The notes under the pieces are model-generated. The model was not told the DNA's origin, did not search any database, and worked only from the letters and a program-made list of their open reading frames with translations. A program made the translations under genes and the position numbers. 64,000 nucleotides of DNA from Hyphomicrobiales bacterium (GTDB taxonomy: Bacteria > Pseudomonadota > Alphaproteobacteria > Rhizobiales > Rhizobiaceae): contig UBJO01000048.1 in assembly GCA_900465665.1 (NCBI GenBank), positions 31,910 to 95,909 of the forward strand. Direction: 5' to 3'. Position 1 is the stretch's first letter; each line of letters opens with the position of its first letter. Below, piece after piece: positions 34,803 to 44,508 of the stretch.

Positions 34803-35567
34803 GTGCTCGCGGCTAATCCATCATTTGCAGAGCGGCTGACCGCATCCATAGCGCAGTTACGAACGTTGTTCAGGTCGGGAGCCACGTTAACAGCGCCGCC
34901 TGTGGACGCGGAAGCACTTGGGGCATCGCTTAGCAAGTTGCGCCTGCACCTCACCACGATAGAGCGTAGTGGTTCGCTGTCCAACGTGTTCGAAGCAATG
35001 AGCCTTGGTCGCGATGAGGTTCGAAACGCGCAGATCCTAGCTTGGTTTTTGCTCGCAAAAAACCGTCATGGGATTGGCTCGGACTTGGTAGATGCCCTGA
35101 TCACAAAACAGTCCGAAGCGTTAGGTGTCAGCCCAAGGCCCTCATCTGCGGCATGTCGAGTCGCTACAGAAGTCCTACCCGATGCATCTATTGGGAATCG
35201 GGTGGATGTCCTGATCGACGATCCAAGAAACTTTATCATCATCGAAGTGAAGATTGATGCTGGAGAGCAGCCCGATCAGGTTGAGCGCTATTGCCAGGTG
35301 GCGGAGCGGCGTGCGGGAGACAGAAACTGGGGCGTTGTCTATTTAACGCCAAACGGTAGGCCGCCCAACTCCGGTCTAGGATGGGGAACTCGCGTGCTCC
35401 CAATGCCGTGGATTGATATCGCTGTCTTGCTGGAGGCAGCCGTGCGGCAACGCTCGAAATCTAGCATTTCAACAAACCTTGCCAGCGGGTTCGCTGCGCA
35501 CATACGTACAAACCTCGCGGGACCCTTATGGAAGACGACAACGACCGATCTGCCGGCGCAATTATAA
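34803..35567 (+). CDS. PD-(D/E)XK nuclease family protein (PDDEXK_4-like)
   Basis: 254 residues from GTG 34803. Helix RNAQILAWFLLAKNRHGIG, strand RVDVLIDDPRNFIIIEVKID (Asp and E-x-K), and PDQVERYCQVAERRAG reproduce the family order also seen in the 934 gene. It overlaps the following broken gene by 40 bases and lies in the McrBC cluster, so it may be a companion nuclease or modifier. Its target is unknown. Confidence 0.82.
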   Translation: MLAANPSFAERLTASIAQLRTLFRSGATLTAPPVDAEALGASLSKLRLHLTTIERSGSLSNVFEAMSLGRDEVRNAQILAWFLLAKNRHGIGSDLVDALITKQSEALGVSPRPSSAACRVATEVLPDASIGNRVDVLIDDPRNFIIIEVKIDAGEQPDQVERYCQVAERRAGDRNWGVVYLTPNGRPPNSGLGWGTRVLPMPWIDIAVLLEAAVRQRSKSSISTNLASGFAAHIRTNLAGPLWKTTTTDLPAQL

Positions 35568-36131
35568 TAAGAGACGTAGACCTTCTTGAGAAAGCCGCCG
35601 CGTTTCGGCGGAACCAAATGGAGCCTGAAGTTTGGTTAGAACTCGGGCGTGCTTTTCAGCAGTGGGCGTCTGCCAACGACTGGACAGGGATACGCGTCTG
35701 ACGATTTCTACCTCGCGTCGCGCCACTGGGTACAGCATGATGGAACATTCATCGCATGGTACGAACTTTCCTACGATGGTGACAATCATGTATCCGAGTT
35801 GGCAAAACTAACCGGGCTTGGCGACGGCCAGCTCGCAATCCGCTTCAAGACTTATAACGATGTTCCTGGCGGGTCGCGGCGAGCCTATGGCGTTTTCGAA
35901 AAGAGCGCCGCGTTTGGCGCCATTGTTAAACGTCTCGCTTTGCTAGGTTTTATCCATGGGGGGAGAGGCCAATTCTACGTCCCGATCTCGATTTCGTCCG
36001 ACGTGCTCCTCGCGGCATGGACGTCAAGAGACTACTCGGCTGCGCTGGCCGATATCGAGCCAATTTTGAATCGTGTCCGCGAGTCGGTTCAGGTGTTTGA
36101 TCAGATTCTTGGTGCCGTGTCGGTCCAATAA
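35528..36131 (+). pseudogene. Hypothetical McrBC-cluster gene broken by a one-base frameshift
   Basis: ATG 35528 opens a good frame (MEDDNDRSAGAIIIRDVDLL to FQQWASANDWTG) that stops at TGA 35699. Sequence from ~35690 reads on in another frame as GYASDDFYLASRHWVQHDG to the end at 36131. One extra A near 35690 accounts for the break. The intact protein would be ~200 residues, of unknown family, between the PD-(D/E)XK gene and mcrB. A sequencing error cannot be excluded. Confidence 0.75.
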
Positions 36132-36147
36132 ATTCGAAAGCGAAAGC

Positions 36148-38505
36148 ATGGCGTATTTCACTGAAGAACATTTCGCGACGCTGAAAGAGGTGTCGGGAAA
36201 GAAGATGGATCGCACGAACTCGGCTTATGTCGCCGCTTATCAGCGACTACAAGAGGCCTACGCCATCACCAAGCAATGGGCTGATCAGGTGGCCGCCAGA
36301 TTGCCGAATGGCGCCAGGGTACGAGTGCGACAACGCCCGACTAATCAAGCAAACAACTTTGCCGGCTATAACTGGGCAAAAATCTACCCCTCTGATGAGT
36401 CCCCTGAGGTGCTGGCATACACCGTGGGGATCGACGCCGATCAGACTTTCGTCGTCAAAATCGATACCGTGCAGCTCTCAGACCAGCACCCGACACGATT
36501 GGCTTACCGAGAGATATCCGGGGGGTACACCGGTAGCTCGCCCATCATCTCATTCCTCCCTAAGGCCCAGGGCCTGAAAATGTCGTTGACCGAGCTAGTT
36601 GATTGGTCAATCGATGAAATAAATGGCTTCGGTTTCTCGTACGATGAGGTAGCCCAGAAACTGGGGCTAGAACGGCTCAGCGATGAGCAGGTACTCAAAC
36701 ATTTCGAGGGAAAGCCAGAATTCAAAGCTTATCGCCAGAAATGGAATGATGAGGAAAAGCGTCTCTTTTGTCGGCTGGCTCGGTTCGCGCATGAGCAGGG
36801 CTTTGACTGGTGGCATGTCGGCAGGGGCGTTCAAGTCCGGTTCGGACGGAAGGAAGCCGATACCAGCCGGGCGATAGCAGCCGTCGCCACTATTCAAGGC
36901 AAGAGCCGCAGAACTTTGACTTTGCGTCGAGACCTGGACGGGCTTGGGAAGTTCAAGCGTCAACCTCTCACTGAGGAACTTGTAGCTCGGTTAGAAGATG
37001 CTCTATCCGGGGCAGCTCCCCTTGATGCCGATTGGTCTCAGTTGAAGGAGGAGAGGCCGGGATACTGGCCGGATGAAATCAAGCCTGAAGACGAGAACGT
37101 GCCCGACGAGGATCAGGACGAAGGCGAAGCAGAAATGAAGAATTCCAACCCCAGGAACTGGATTTTTTACGGTCCTCCGGGAACAGGAAAAACGTACGAA
37201 GTTCTCCAGATATTGAAGCGTGACTACGAGCAGCGCTTGGTGTCAGAAGAACCTTCGGAGTGGAAGAGCCGTTTCATATTCGAAAACTTCGGTAAGTTGA
37301 ATTGGTGGGAGGCGGTCGCCGCCGCGCTTTACGATATGGGCGGCATGGGCACCGTCACCCAAATCCTCGAACACCCTTTCGTGCAGGCAGTGTCGACGGC
37401 GAAAGGCCGTCAACAGAACGTCAGGCAGACCCTTTGGACTACATTGCTCATGAAGTCCGCTCGCGGAGGCGACCAGCGAGTTCGCGCTGGCCTGCCAATC
37501 TTTGAACGAACGGGCACCGCCGAGTGGAAGCTAGCTGGAGATTGGGAAGCGGTATGTGCCGCTGTGATGGAGCTGGTGCAGACACTGAAGGCGGGCCCTT
37601 CCGGTGAGGCGACCGTAAAGCGCCACCGGTTTGTTACCTTCCATCAGTCCTATGGCTATGAAGAATTCGTTGAAGGGCTGAGACCCGTCCTATCCGATGA
37701 TGCGGGTGGTGAGATCCAGTATGAGATAAGATCAGGGGTTTTCAAGACACTTTGCGAGGAGGCGCGTCGTTCACCTGATCATCGCTTCGCAATCGTGATA
37801 GATGAGATCAATCGTGGTAACATCAGCAAGATTTTTGGAGAGCTTATAACTCTGATAGAGGCCGATAAGCGCCAAGGCGAGGAAACGGGTGTTGTTCTGA
37901 CGCTGCCGTACTCGGGGGAACCTTTCACAATTCCACGGAACGTAGATATCATTGGCACCATGAATACCGCCGATAGGTCTCTCGCGCTGATGGACACAGC
38001 GCTTCGCCGGCGATTTGAATTCTTCCCGGTCATGCCGAACACAACTGTCGGCGTGGACGCGCCGCTCAACGGGGTCATCGTTAAAGCGGGGGGCGTCGAG
38101 ATCGACGTCGCTCGGATGTTGGAGACCATGAACCGCCGTGTGGAATTACTCTATGATCGTGATCACTGCATCGGCCACGCCTATTTCACACCGTTGAAGA
38201 GGGTCACCCCCGGTCTGGAATTTAGTGAACTCGCTGCGATTTTCAGAAACCGGATCATCCCTTTGCTGGAAGAGTATTTCTTTGATGACTGGCAGAAGAT
38301 CCGGCTTGTCCTGGGCGACAACCAGAAACTGATATCCGCGCAGTTCATCTCCAAGATCGACATTGGTGAGCGTGCTACCGAGCTTCTTGGCGCCGATCAT
38401 GGGATGGACGCTCTACTTGCGCAACTGCGTTACGAAAAGCAGTCAACGGCACTCGATAACCCGCATGCATATCTCGGCATTTACGAGCGGCACTCGGCGG
38501 TGTGA
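36148..38505 (+). CDS. mcrB: McrB-type AAA+ GTPase subunit of a type IV restriction enzyme
   Basis: 785 residues from ATG 36148. The N-terminal ~320 residues include a DUF3578-like part that would recognise modified DNA. The motor has Walker A GPPGTGKT (~342), Walker B IVIDEINRGN (~550), the sensor MNTADRS and the Arg-finger region ALRRRFEFFPV. With McrC it forms a nuclease that cleaves DNA with modified cytosine, using GTP. Its stop overlaps mcrC (TGATG), so the two are coupled. Confidence 0.9.
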   Translation: MAYFTEEHFATLKEVSGKKMDRTNSAYVAAYQRLQEAYAITKQWADQVAARLPNGARVRVRQRPTNQANNFAGYNWAKIYPSDESPEVLAYTVGIDADQTFVVKIDTVQLSDQHPTRLAYREISGGYTGSSPIISFLPKAQGLKMSLTELVDWSIDEINGFGFSYDEVAQKLGLERLSDEQVLKHFEGKPEFKAYRQKWNDEEKRLFCRLARFAHEQGFDWWHVGRGVQVRFGRKEADTSRAIAAVATIQGKSRRTLTLRRDLDGLGKFKRQPLTEELVARLEDALSGAAPLDADWSQLKEERPGYWPDEIKPEDENVPDEDQDEGEAEMKNSNPRNWIFYGPPGTGKTYEVLQILKRDYEQRLVSEEPSEWKSRFIFENFGKLNWWEAVAAALYDMGGMGTVTQILEHPFVQAVSTAKGRQQNVRQTLWTTLLMKSARGGDQRVRAGLPIFERTGTAEWKLAGDWEAVCAAVMELVQTLKAGPSGEATVKRHRFVTFHQSYGYEEFVEGLRPVLSDDAGGEIQYEIRSGVFKTLCEEARRSPDHRFAIVIDEINRGNISKIFGELITLIEADKRQGEETGVVLTLPYSGEPFTIPRNVDIIGTMNTADRSLALMDTALRRRFEFFPVMPNTTVGVDAPLNGVIVKAGGVEIDVARMLETMNRRVELLYDRDHCIGHAYFTPLKRVTPGLEFSELAAIFRNRIIPLLEEYFFDDWQKIRLVLGDNQKLISAQFISKIDIGERATELLGADHGMDALLAQLRYEKQSTALDNPHAYLGIYERHSAV

Positions 38506-39842
38506 TGAGCGCACAGGAGCCTCTTGAAGTTTTCGAGTTCGATCTGCTCTCTGACGAAGATGGTGGGAGCGCTCGTTTGGTACCAACATCCGTGTTCGCC
38601 TGGTTGCTCGGTGAGTGCGCTCGTCAAAACGAGGAAGAGGACGGCCCGAAGTGGCTCCGTCTTCGTCTAAATCGCGGAAGGCCAGCGGTGCAGGTAACGA
38701 ACTACGTCGGCGTAATACGTTCCCCCCAGGGCTTTCAGATTGAGGTGCTACCGAAGGTTGGACGCGCCGATGAAAGCGCAGGAGGGGCGCGGAAGATCTT
38801 GATCCAGATGCTTGCATGTCTGGGTGAATTCCGACATCTGAGAACCGCATCGGCAGAGCTAGCCGCTGAGAAAATGCCACTGCTTGAGGTATTTATCGCG
38901 GAATTCTTGGAAGCAGTAAGAAGGTGTGTACAGCGCGGCATTCGCAGTGGATACGAGCCTAATCGTGGAAATCTCTATGCGCTCCGTGGCAAGCTGCTTG
39001 TTGCCGATAACATCAAGCGAAACCTGGTTCGGCCAGATCGTTTCTACACCGAGTATGACGAGTTCACCCTCAACCGGCCAGAGAACCGTATTCTCCGGAA
39101 AGCCATGGATATGGTGAAGGGGATAACCCGTAACGCGGAAAACCAACGATTGGCGCGAGAGTTGGATTTCATCTTTATCGATATTCCATCGTCGATTGAC
39201 CCTTTTCGTGACTTTGCGACCATAGTTCGCCAGCGCGGAATGGACCACTATACGGAGCCGCTGACGTGGGCCCGATTGATTATCACCGGCTTGTCACCTG
39301 TTACCGGAAGCGGCACAAACTCGTCGCCGTCGCTCCTTTATCCGATGGAGACTTTATTCGAAGCATTTGTCGCAAAGCACCTCAGAAGACATCTCGCGCC
39401 CGGCTTTGTCTTGGCCTCGCAAAATGGGTCAAAGCATCTCGTTCGCCAGGGTAAGCGAAAGATGTTCCGGCTGAAGCCCGACCTACTGATATCCGAGCAA
39501 AGTGATGTTCGACTTGTCCTGGACACGAAATGGAAATTGCTTGATCAGGCAAGCAATGGTGCGCGAGAAAAATATCTGCTCAGCCAAGGAGACCTCTACC
39601 AGCTTCACGCCTATGGCCACAACTTTTTGGGAAACCGTGGCGATCTCATCCTGATTTATCCAAGGACAGCTGCTTTTAGTGAGGCTTTGGAAGCGTTCGA
39701 GTACAATAGCAGTCCGCAACATAGGCTGTGGGTTGTTCCGTTCTGCCTATCCGAGCGGCGTCTGCTTTTACCCGACGTTGCAACGGGCGGTGGCGAAGTC
39801 CGTAGAGCATTTGTGAAAATGGCGTCCTCGCTCCACGAGTAA
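38505..39842 (+). CDS. mcrC: McrC-type endonuclease subunit
   Basis: 445 residues from ATG 38505 (GTG 38502 is the preceding codon), overlapping the mcrB stop. The N-terminal part (FQIEVLPKVGRAD, RILRKAMDMVKG) matches McrC families. The C-terminal nuclease motif is FRLKPDLLI then VRLVLDTKWKLL (Asp and D-x-K of PD-(D/E)XK). It supplies the cutting activity for McrB. The protein is complete. Confidence 0.92.
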   Translation: MSAQEPLEVFEFDLLSDEDGGSARLVPTSVFAWLLGECARQNEEEDGPKWLRLRLNRGRPAVQVTNYVGVIRSPQGFQIEVLPKVGRADESAGGARKILIQMLACLGEFRHLRTASAELAAEKMPLLEVFIAEFLEAVRRCVQRGIRSGYEPNRGNLYALRGKLLVADNIKRNLVRPDRFYTEYDEFTLNRPENRILRKAMDMVKGITRNAENQRLARELDFIFIDIPSSIDPFRDFATIVRQRGMDHYTEPLTWARLIITGLSPVTGSGTNSSPSLLYPMETLFEAFVAKHLRRHLAPGFVLASQNGSKHLVRQGKRKMFRLKPDLLISEQSDVRLVLDTKWKLLDQASNGAREKYLLSQGDLYQLHAYGHNFLGNRGDLILIYPRTAAFSEALEAFEYNSSPQHRLWVVPFCLSERRLLLPDVATGGGEVRRAFVKMASSLHE

Positions 39843-40178
39843 TCGAAAGGTGGGCGATGACATTCCGCTGAGCTAGGATTGCGAATGTTTCCGGTCTTCA
39901 TGCATAGCCGTCAAAAAAACGTTTAAGTCATTGATCTTCATTCGAATGTGCCACACAGACCAGCGCTATGGATGTCTGTGGGCGCCTCCGCTGATCTGAA
40001 AACTAACATCGAAAGGCTGGGCGGGAAGTCAAGGATCGCATACTCGTAGAATGGCAGCGGCAACCGACGCGTTCCAAAACGAGCATGCTCAGTGGACGGC
40101 GGAAGGGCGGGACGGTGGCCGGCACGTTTCCCTCTGCATTCGAGCAATGTCGCTAACGACGAGCTTAAAATTTGCATC
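39843..40178. other. Spacer between convergent mcrC and the DUF4365 gene
   Basis: No gene or clear terminator is supported. A 79-codon minus frame here is proline- and arginine-rich and probably chance. Confidence 0.4.
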
Positions 40179-42002
40179 TCAGACTAGTTTCTCCAACACG
40201 CGCGTCCCCTCGGCGGCTAAGACTCGGGCCAAGAAAGGGCGTCGAGGTGCTGAGGCCACGAGACCTTGCGCCTCCATATGCAAATCGTCCAATTGCTTAA
40301 GATCGGTCTCATCCTCCATGAGGGGCAGGGCGCGTTCGCGGCACATTGCGTACGCCTCCGATCCGCAGGCCTCCTGAGCGCACAACACCACGTCGGCCGC
40401 GATGCTAATCCCGGCTGTGACTACCGACAGATGGATAGCCCAAGACCAGAGGAAACTGTCGTTCCGAGAAGCGAATGCAGACGCTAGAATTGCGGGGAAC
40501 TTCTTTTCTTGGGTGTCCAGTTCATTTGTGTATTGAAGGATCTCGTCCACATTCCGTGGGGATGGGCGGTCGCCGCTCTCGCTGAACCAATCAGCGAGCC
40601 CCCATTTCAATCGCGCGTTCGCGGATAAGCTTACGCTCTCAACATCGGCAACTGACGCCAGTATGGACGACGCTTCTTTGAAATCGCCGTTGTATAGCAG
40701 AGCGTCACCGAGACAGAAGATGGTTTCAGAGTCCGGCGTTAACTCCAAAGCTCGGCGATAGGCGCTCACAGCCCATCGAAACTTACGAGCGTTATAGAAA
40801 GTGCCGCCAAGCTCTCGAAAAAAATAGTCTGATTTCATGTATTCGGGTCGCAATTTACGCGCTGAGTTATACGCTGCTACGGCCTTGGCGTGCTCGTCAT
40901 TGTTATAACGGACGTTCCCCAGCGAATACATGATCGAGCCCCGGCTTTCGAGAGTGGGAGCGAGGTTGATTGCGGGGAGATAATACTCTTCTATGGCCTT
41001 AGCGACTTCAGATCGTTCTGCGGATCCTCCGGTATTCAGCTCCGCCGTAAACGCCACGAAGATTTCATCTTGTTGATGATGGAGGCCCGCGTGAATCGCC
41101 AGCCGCGTTGCTTTCAATGGGTCCCCACGCAACGCAATGCAGGCATAAATCGACAATTCCCTTCGTATCGTAGTATAAGCATCTCCAAGGGAAAGACAGT
41201 AGTTGGCCGTCGTTGCAGCGCGGTCGCTAAAACCAGCTCGCATTAGAACTGCTGCAAGCCCATATGCGAGTGTTTTCCGTACTTCGGCAGGTGATTCGTA
41301 GTTGGCCGGAAGATCCAAGTACCCGCGACCTAGTGTGATCCGCAAACGATCGAGCGAAAATGAGATTTCGAAGGGAAGCCGTGTCTCATCCTCGCCATAA
41401 CGAATGAATGGAAGTTGGCCAGCCATTTCGTGAAGCGCTTGGGAAGCGATCAACTGCGTGCTGTAGCCAACGTCGTATCGGGTTGCTAACGAGAAGCGCT
41501 CATTCTGCCTTCGCTCACCCAGACGTCTCAGGACCCTAAGCAGCCGTGAGAGCTCATTGGGCGTGTCGCCGGTCCACTCGTTTGCAAAGGCGATTGTCGC
41601 CGACTTTGCAGGGGGGGTAGCTTGGCTCGCTGCCTCAAAGTCCCAGACCCAAAATAGCCGGCCAGTAGGGGAGCAGTAGCGAACGACGACCGCAGGAAGC
41701 TCCAGGCCTTGAAGGTAGCTGATCCTATCGACCTCCATCGAGGTCTTTTGCTCGCGCTCGATGTCATCCGTGGCCTTGAGCTGCACGTAGAACATCAAAC
41801 CAGTGGCAGTACGGTCTTCGGCGAATATCTCAACTTCCAGATCAACACCGTAGTCACGGCTCTTTTCGCGACATACCCATCGCCGGGGGATAGCTCCTTT
41901 GAATCTTTCGATCGATTCATCTTCGAGTTCATGCGAGCGAGAGCGGATAGGCAAAAAAATACTCCGGCGAGATTGCGACTTAACTGATTGCGTAGGCCTC
42001 AT
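40179..42002 (-). CDS. DUF4365 nuclease-like domain fused to TPR repeats
   Basis: 607 residues from ATG 42002; the frame extends upstream to 42134 without a better start. The N-terminal ~150 residues are DUF4365-like: a helix SHELEDESIERFKGAIPR, then YGVDLEVEIF (Asp), then VQLKATDDIE (Q-x-K), the PD-(D/E)XK-like pattern. The rest is helical, with tetratricopeptide-type repeats (VAAYNSARKLRPEYMKSDY, WAVSAYRRALELTPDSE). It converges with mcrC and is a plausible stand-alone defence protein. Activity is not shown. Confidence 0.8.
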   Translation of the reverse strand: MRPTQSVKSQSRRSIFLPIRSRSHELEDESIERFKGAIPRRWVCREKSRDYGVDLEVEIFAEDRTATGLMFYVQLKATDDIEREQKTSMEVDRISYLQGLELPAVVVRYCSPTGRLFWVWDFEAASQATPPAKSATIAFANEWTGDTPNELSRLLRVLRRLGERRQNERFSLATRYDVGYSTQLIASQALHEMAGQLPFIRYGEDETRLPFEISFSLDRLRITLGRGYLDLPANYESPAEVRKTLAYGLAAVLMRAGFSDRAATTANYCLSLGDAYTTIRRELSIYACIALRGDPLKATRLAIHAGLHHQQDEIFVAFTAELNTGGSAERSEVAKAIEEYYLPAINLAPTLESRGSIMYSLGNVRYNNDEHAKAVAAYNSARKLRPEYMKSDYFFRELGGTFYNARKFRWAVSAYRRALELTPDSETIFCLGDALLYNGDFKEASSILASVADVESVSLSANARLKWGLADWFSESGDRPSPRNVDEILQYTNELDTQEKKFPAILASAFASRNDSFLWSWAIHLSVVTAGISIAADVVLCAQEACGSEAYAMCRERALPLMEDETDLKQLDDLHMEAQGLVASAPRRPFLARVLAAEGTRVLEKLV

Positions 42003-42478
42003 ATATCGTGGTTCGTCAGCAGCGAAAGGAGCGTCGAGGGTTGGCCCTGCCGTTAGGCAGTTCCTCATCGCGTTGTGTATGGGAGTGCTCCTCGTGGTTC
42101 CAAAATATTTACGTTTCTGGACAACGAATTTCAACCCCGCCAGCCTTACCGGTAACCGACGTCACCCGCATTGGCCAACACCCACGAAGAGAATCTCCCA
42201 GGGTTCGTTCGCGTTGCTGTCCATGAATTATGCAATTATACGTGCGTATGGTTGATCTACGCGCACTCATTCCGGTAGTCATCGATGCTGGTTGGACGTT
42301 TTGCGTTCGAGGGGAGTGTCTTCCTGGGTGCTTCGAGAGTTCCACTGTTGTAAAAATTAACTCGTTGCCCGCTCCCGACTCCATCATGCAACTCATTGGC
42401 CGAAATTACTTTATCAAAACTACATCCTTTAGTTGTCTTTGTCGCAGATTTTTCCTAGTCTCGCTTTGGGAGGAGCGA
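42003..42478. other. Divergent promoter region
   Basis: This gap separates the DUF4365 gene (minus) from the P-loop kinase-like gene (plus). It must hold both promoters. The plus frame continues through it without a start having a ribosome site. Confidence 0.4.
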
Positions 42479-43057
42479 ATGAGTCACAAAACGATTTATC
42501 TTACTGGTGCGCCCGCTGCTGGGAAGAGCACCACGACACGCTTGTTGGCAGAGAAGATCCCTAACCTTTTGATCTGGGAGTACGGACAACGCCTCACCGA
42601 TTTCGTCCGAGACCGCGAGCTTATTGAGGATCAAAACGAGGTTCGGCGACGGTCTAGCGGGGTGATCACTCCGGACGACGTCTCCGAAATGGATCGGCAA
42701 CTGCTGCGGTTCGTCGAGGACAATCGTGCATACGCACCCATAATAATCGATAGCCATCCGGTAACAAAAGAAGTGTTCGGCTTCCGGATCACGGCCTTTT
42801 CAAATGAGAAAGTCCAAGCGCTCAGCCCTGATGAGATTTGGGTTCTTTACACACCTCCAGAGGTCGCAGTGCACCGCATCGGGATTGATCCAGCGGGCCG
42901 CCCGCAAATCGACGAAGAGCAAGCCAGGATGCACACAGCGCTACAAGCATCTGTTGCCGCAAACTACGGCGTGATCACCGGAAAGCCCGTTTACCTCTTC
43001 GATTCCTCAGGCGATCAGGCGCAACTGGTTGACCGGTTGAAAGCACGATTGTCATGA
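42479..43057 (+). CDS. P-loop kinase-like ATPase (adenylate-kinase-like fold)
   Basis: 192 residues from ATG 42479, with GGGAGGAGCGA upstream. The P-loop is LTGAPAAGKSTTTRLLAE. The segment YAPIIIDSHPVTKE could hold the Walker-B-like Asp, and WVLYTPPEVAVHRI the following strand. The size and layout fit small nucleotide or sugar kinases. It is the first gene of a three-gene operon with a BpsA-like enzyme (28 bases on) and a WGxG-family protein. The substrate is unknown. Confidence 0.82.
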   Translation: MSHKTIYLTGAPAAGKSTTTRLLAEKIPNLLIWEYGQRLTDFVRDRELIEDQNEVRRRSSGVITPDDVSEMDRQLLRFVEDNRAYAPIIIDSHPVTKEVFGFRITAFSNEKVQALSPDEIWVLYTPPEVAVHRIGIDPAGRPQIDEEQARMHTALQASVAANYGVITGKPVYLFDSSGDQAQLVDRLKARLS

Positions 43058-43085
43058 AAACCCGCCATCCCATTTTGAGGCCAAT

Positions 43086-43922
43086 ATGCGCGAGCGCGTT
43101 GATCTTCACAAAGCCATAAATGCAGTTTCCGACGTCGTTCAGAACCGTCCCAGGCCCCTTAGGGACTTCGACCAAATCCACATGAAAACGGGCGATATGG
43201 TCGTCCAGAGCGAGATCGTCGCTGACTGGGCGGACGGTAAGCGTTTGGCTTTTATTGGAGACGGCGACGCGGTGAGTGTTGCCGTCGCGTATCTTAAGGT
43301 ACGAGAGGTTCTTTCATTTGGGCCATCTCAAATCACGGTCTTCGATTTCGATGAGCGGACTGTCAACGCAGTCAAGCGTTTTGCTGACAAAGAAGGCTTA
43401 AGCCATCTTGACGCCCAGCTTTACAATGTTCTGGATCCATTTCCGGAGCCCGGAGCATACGACTGCTTTTACACCAACCCGCCATGGGGAGCTTCGAATA
43501 ACGGTGAGAGCGTGAATGTGTTCGTCGAGCGAGGCATCGAGGCCGTGGGCTATGAGGGCGATGGCTTGATTGTAATCGCGGACGACGACGACCGGGACTG
43601 GGCAAAAAACGTCCTCGCGAACGTTCAGGCGTTTTCTTCGAGAACCGGCTTCTACGTATCACGGATGCAACGGAAATTGCACGAGTACCATCTCGATGAT
43701 GATCCGCTGCTTAGGTCCTGTAACTTGTTCGTCAGTGCGGTTCCTGGAAACGGCGAGCGCAGAGTGCCCAGTGTCGCGACGGACAAATCCCGTTTTCCGA
43801 ATTTCTACGGGAACGCGCAGGAGCCAAGAGTGAGATATGTCCGCGAACTCAAACGCCCAGATTATGGCAAAGCGCCGGATGATGAATACAGACTCGAATT
43901 GCTAGGTGATCAGAATGGATGA
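43086..43922 (+). CDS. BpsA-like / SAM-dependent methyltransferase-fold enzyme
   Basis: 278 residues from ATG 43086. RLAFIGDGDAVSVAVAYL and TVFDFDERTVNAV give the Rossmann-type SAM or decarboxy-SAM site. FYTNPPWGASNNGESVNVFV is an NPPW motif followed by VERGIEAVG. This order matches the BpsA C-terminal family (branched-chain polyamine synthases, formerly DUF43), though other NPPY methyltransferases are possible. It overlaps the next gene (ATGGATGA), so the two are probably translated together. The acceptor is not known. Confidence 0.8.
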   Translation: MRERVDLHKAINAVSDVVQNRPRPLRDFDQIHMKTGDMVVQSEIVADWADGKRLAFIGDGDAVSVAVAYLKVREVLSFGPSQITVFDFDERTVNAVKRFADKEGLSHLDAQLYNVLDPFPEPGAYDCFYTNPPWGASNNGESVNVFVERGIEAVGYEGDGLIVIADDDDRDWAKNVLANVQAFSSRTGFYVSRMQRKLHEYHLDDDPLLRSCNLFVSAVPGNGERRVPSVATDKSRFPNFYGNAQEPRVRYVRELKRPDYGKAPDDEYRLELLGDQNG

Positions 43923-44508
43923 CATTATAAAGCCGGGAGCTGGCATTCTTTATATGAAAGTTGGAACTCATGCGCAGGAGACGCTTGAAGACATCATCAA
44001 GCGTAAGGCGGAAGAGATCAAGCAAGAGGGATTTGGCATGTGGGGCTATGGTGGGAACACCTGCCATCCTACATCGATGGTTCAGCCGTTTGCTAACGAG
44101 TTTGCCGCGGTCGGACAGCCGATCCATCTGTGCATGGAGGCAATGAATTCGAAGCACTTTGCCGAGCCGTTGTGCGCTAAGGAATATTCGTCGGACGGTC
44201 TCACTTGGAAGGTGATCCCGCCTAAAATCGAGGTGAGGGGGTCAAGGTTTGCGCTCATGATCGATGAGATCCTTGAGTGCGACCTCAAGCTTCCGCTCGA
44301 TCAAACCAAAGTGCAGGTCGGCCGGAGCATCGGCCGCTTGGGTACGCGCTACATCAAGGGCCGCGTCGATAAGGCGTGCCTCAAAGTACTTGATGCGCCT
44401 GAGCTACTTAACGAAGACGAGCCTTCCAAAGCGCGGCCGATTAGCTTGGTTGCAGAGCTGAAAGCGCCTTATGCCGTGTTCTTACGCGGTTTTAGAGGGC
44501 AACCGTGA
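43915..44508 (+). CDS. WGxG-family protein, operon partner of the BpsA-like enzyme
   Basis: 197 residues from ATG 43915, behind AGGTGATCAGA; the ATGGATGA overlap couples it to the upstream gene. Conserved-looking blocks are LEDIIKRKAEEIKQEGFGMW, GYGGNTCHPTSMVQPFA and GSRFALMIDEILECDL. It resembles the minus-strand protein at 46168 in the order of these blocks (LExIIxRK, WGxG, Pro-rich, a FAL strand). The family is unknown to me. Its end overlaps the PIN-like gene's end by 17 bases. Confidence 0.75.
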   Translation: MDDIIKPGAGILYMKVGTHAQETLEDIIKRKAEEIKQEGFGMWGYGGNTCHPTSMVQPFANEFAAVGQPIHLCMEAMNSKHFAEPLCAKEYSSDGLTWKVIPPKIEVRGSRFALMIDEILECDLKLPLDQTKVQVGRSIGRLGTRYIKGRVDKACLKVLDAPELLNEDEPSKARPISLVAELKAPYAVFLRGFRGQP

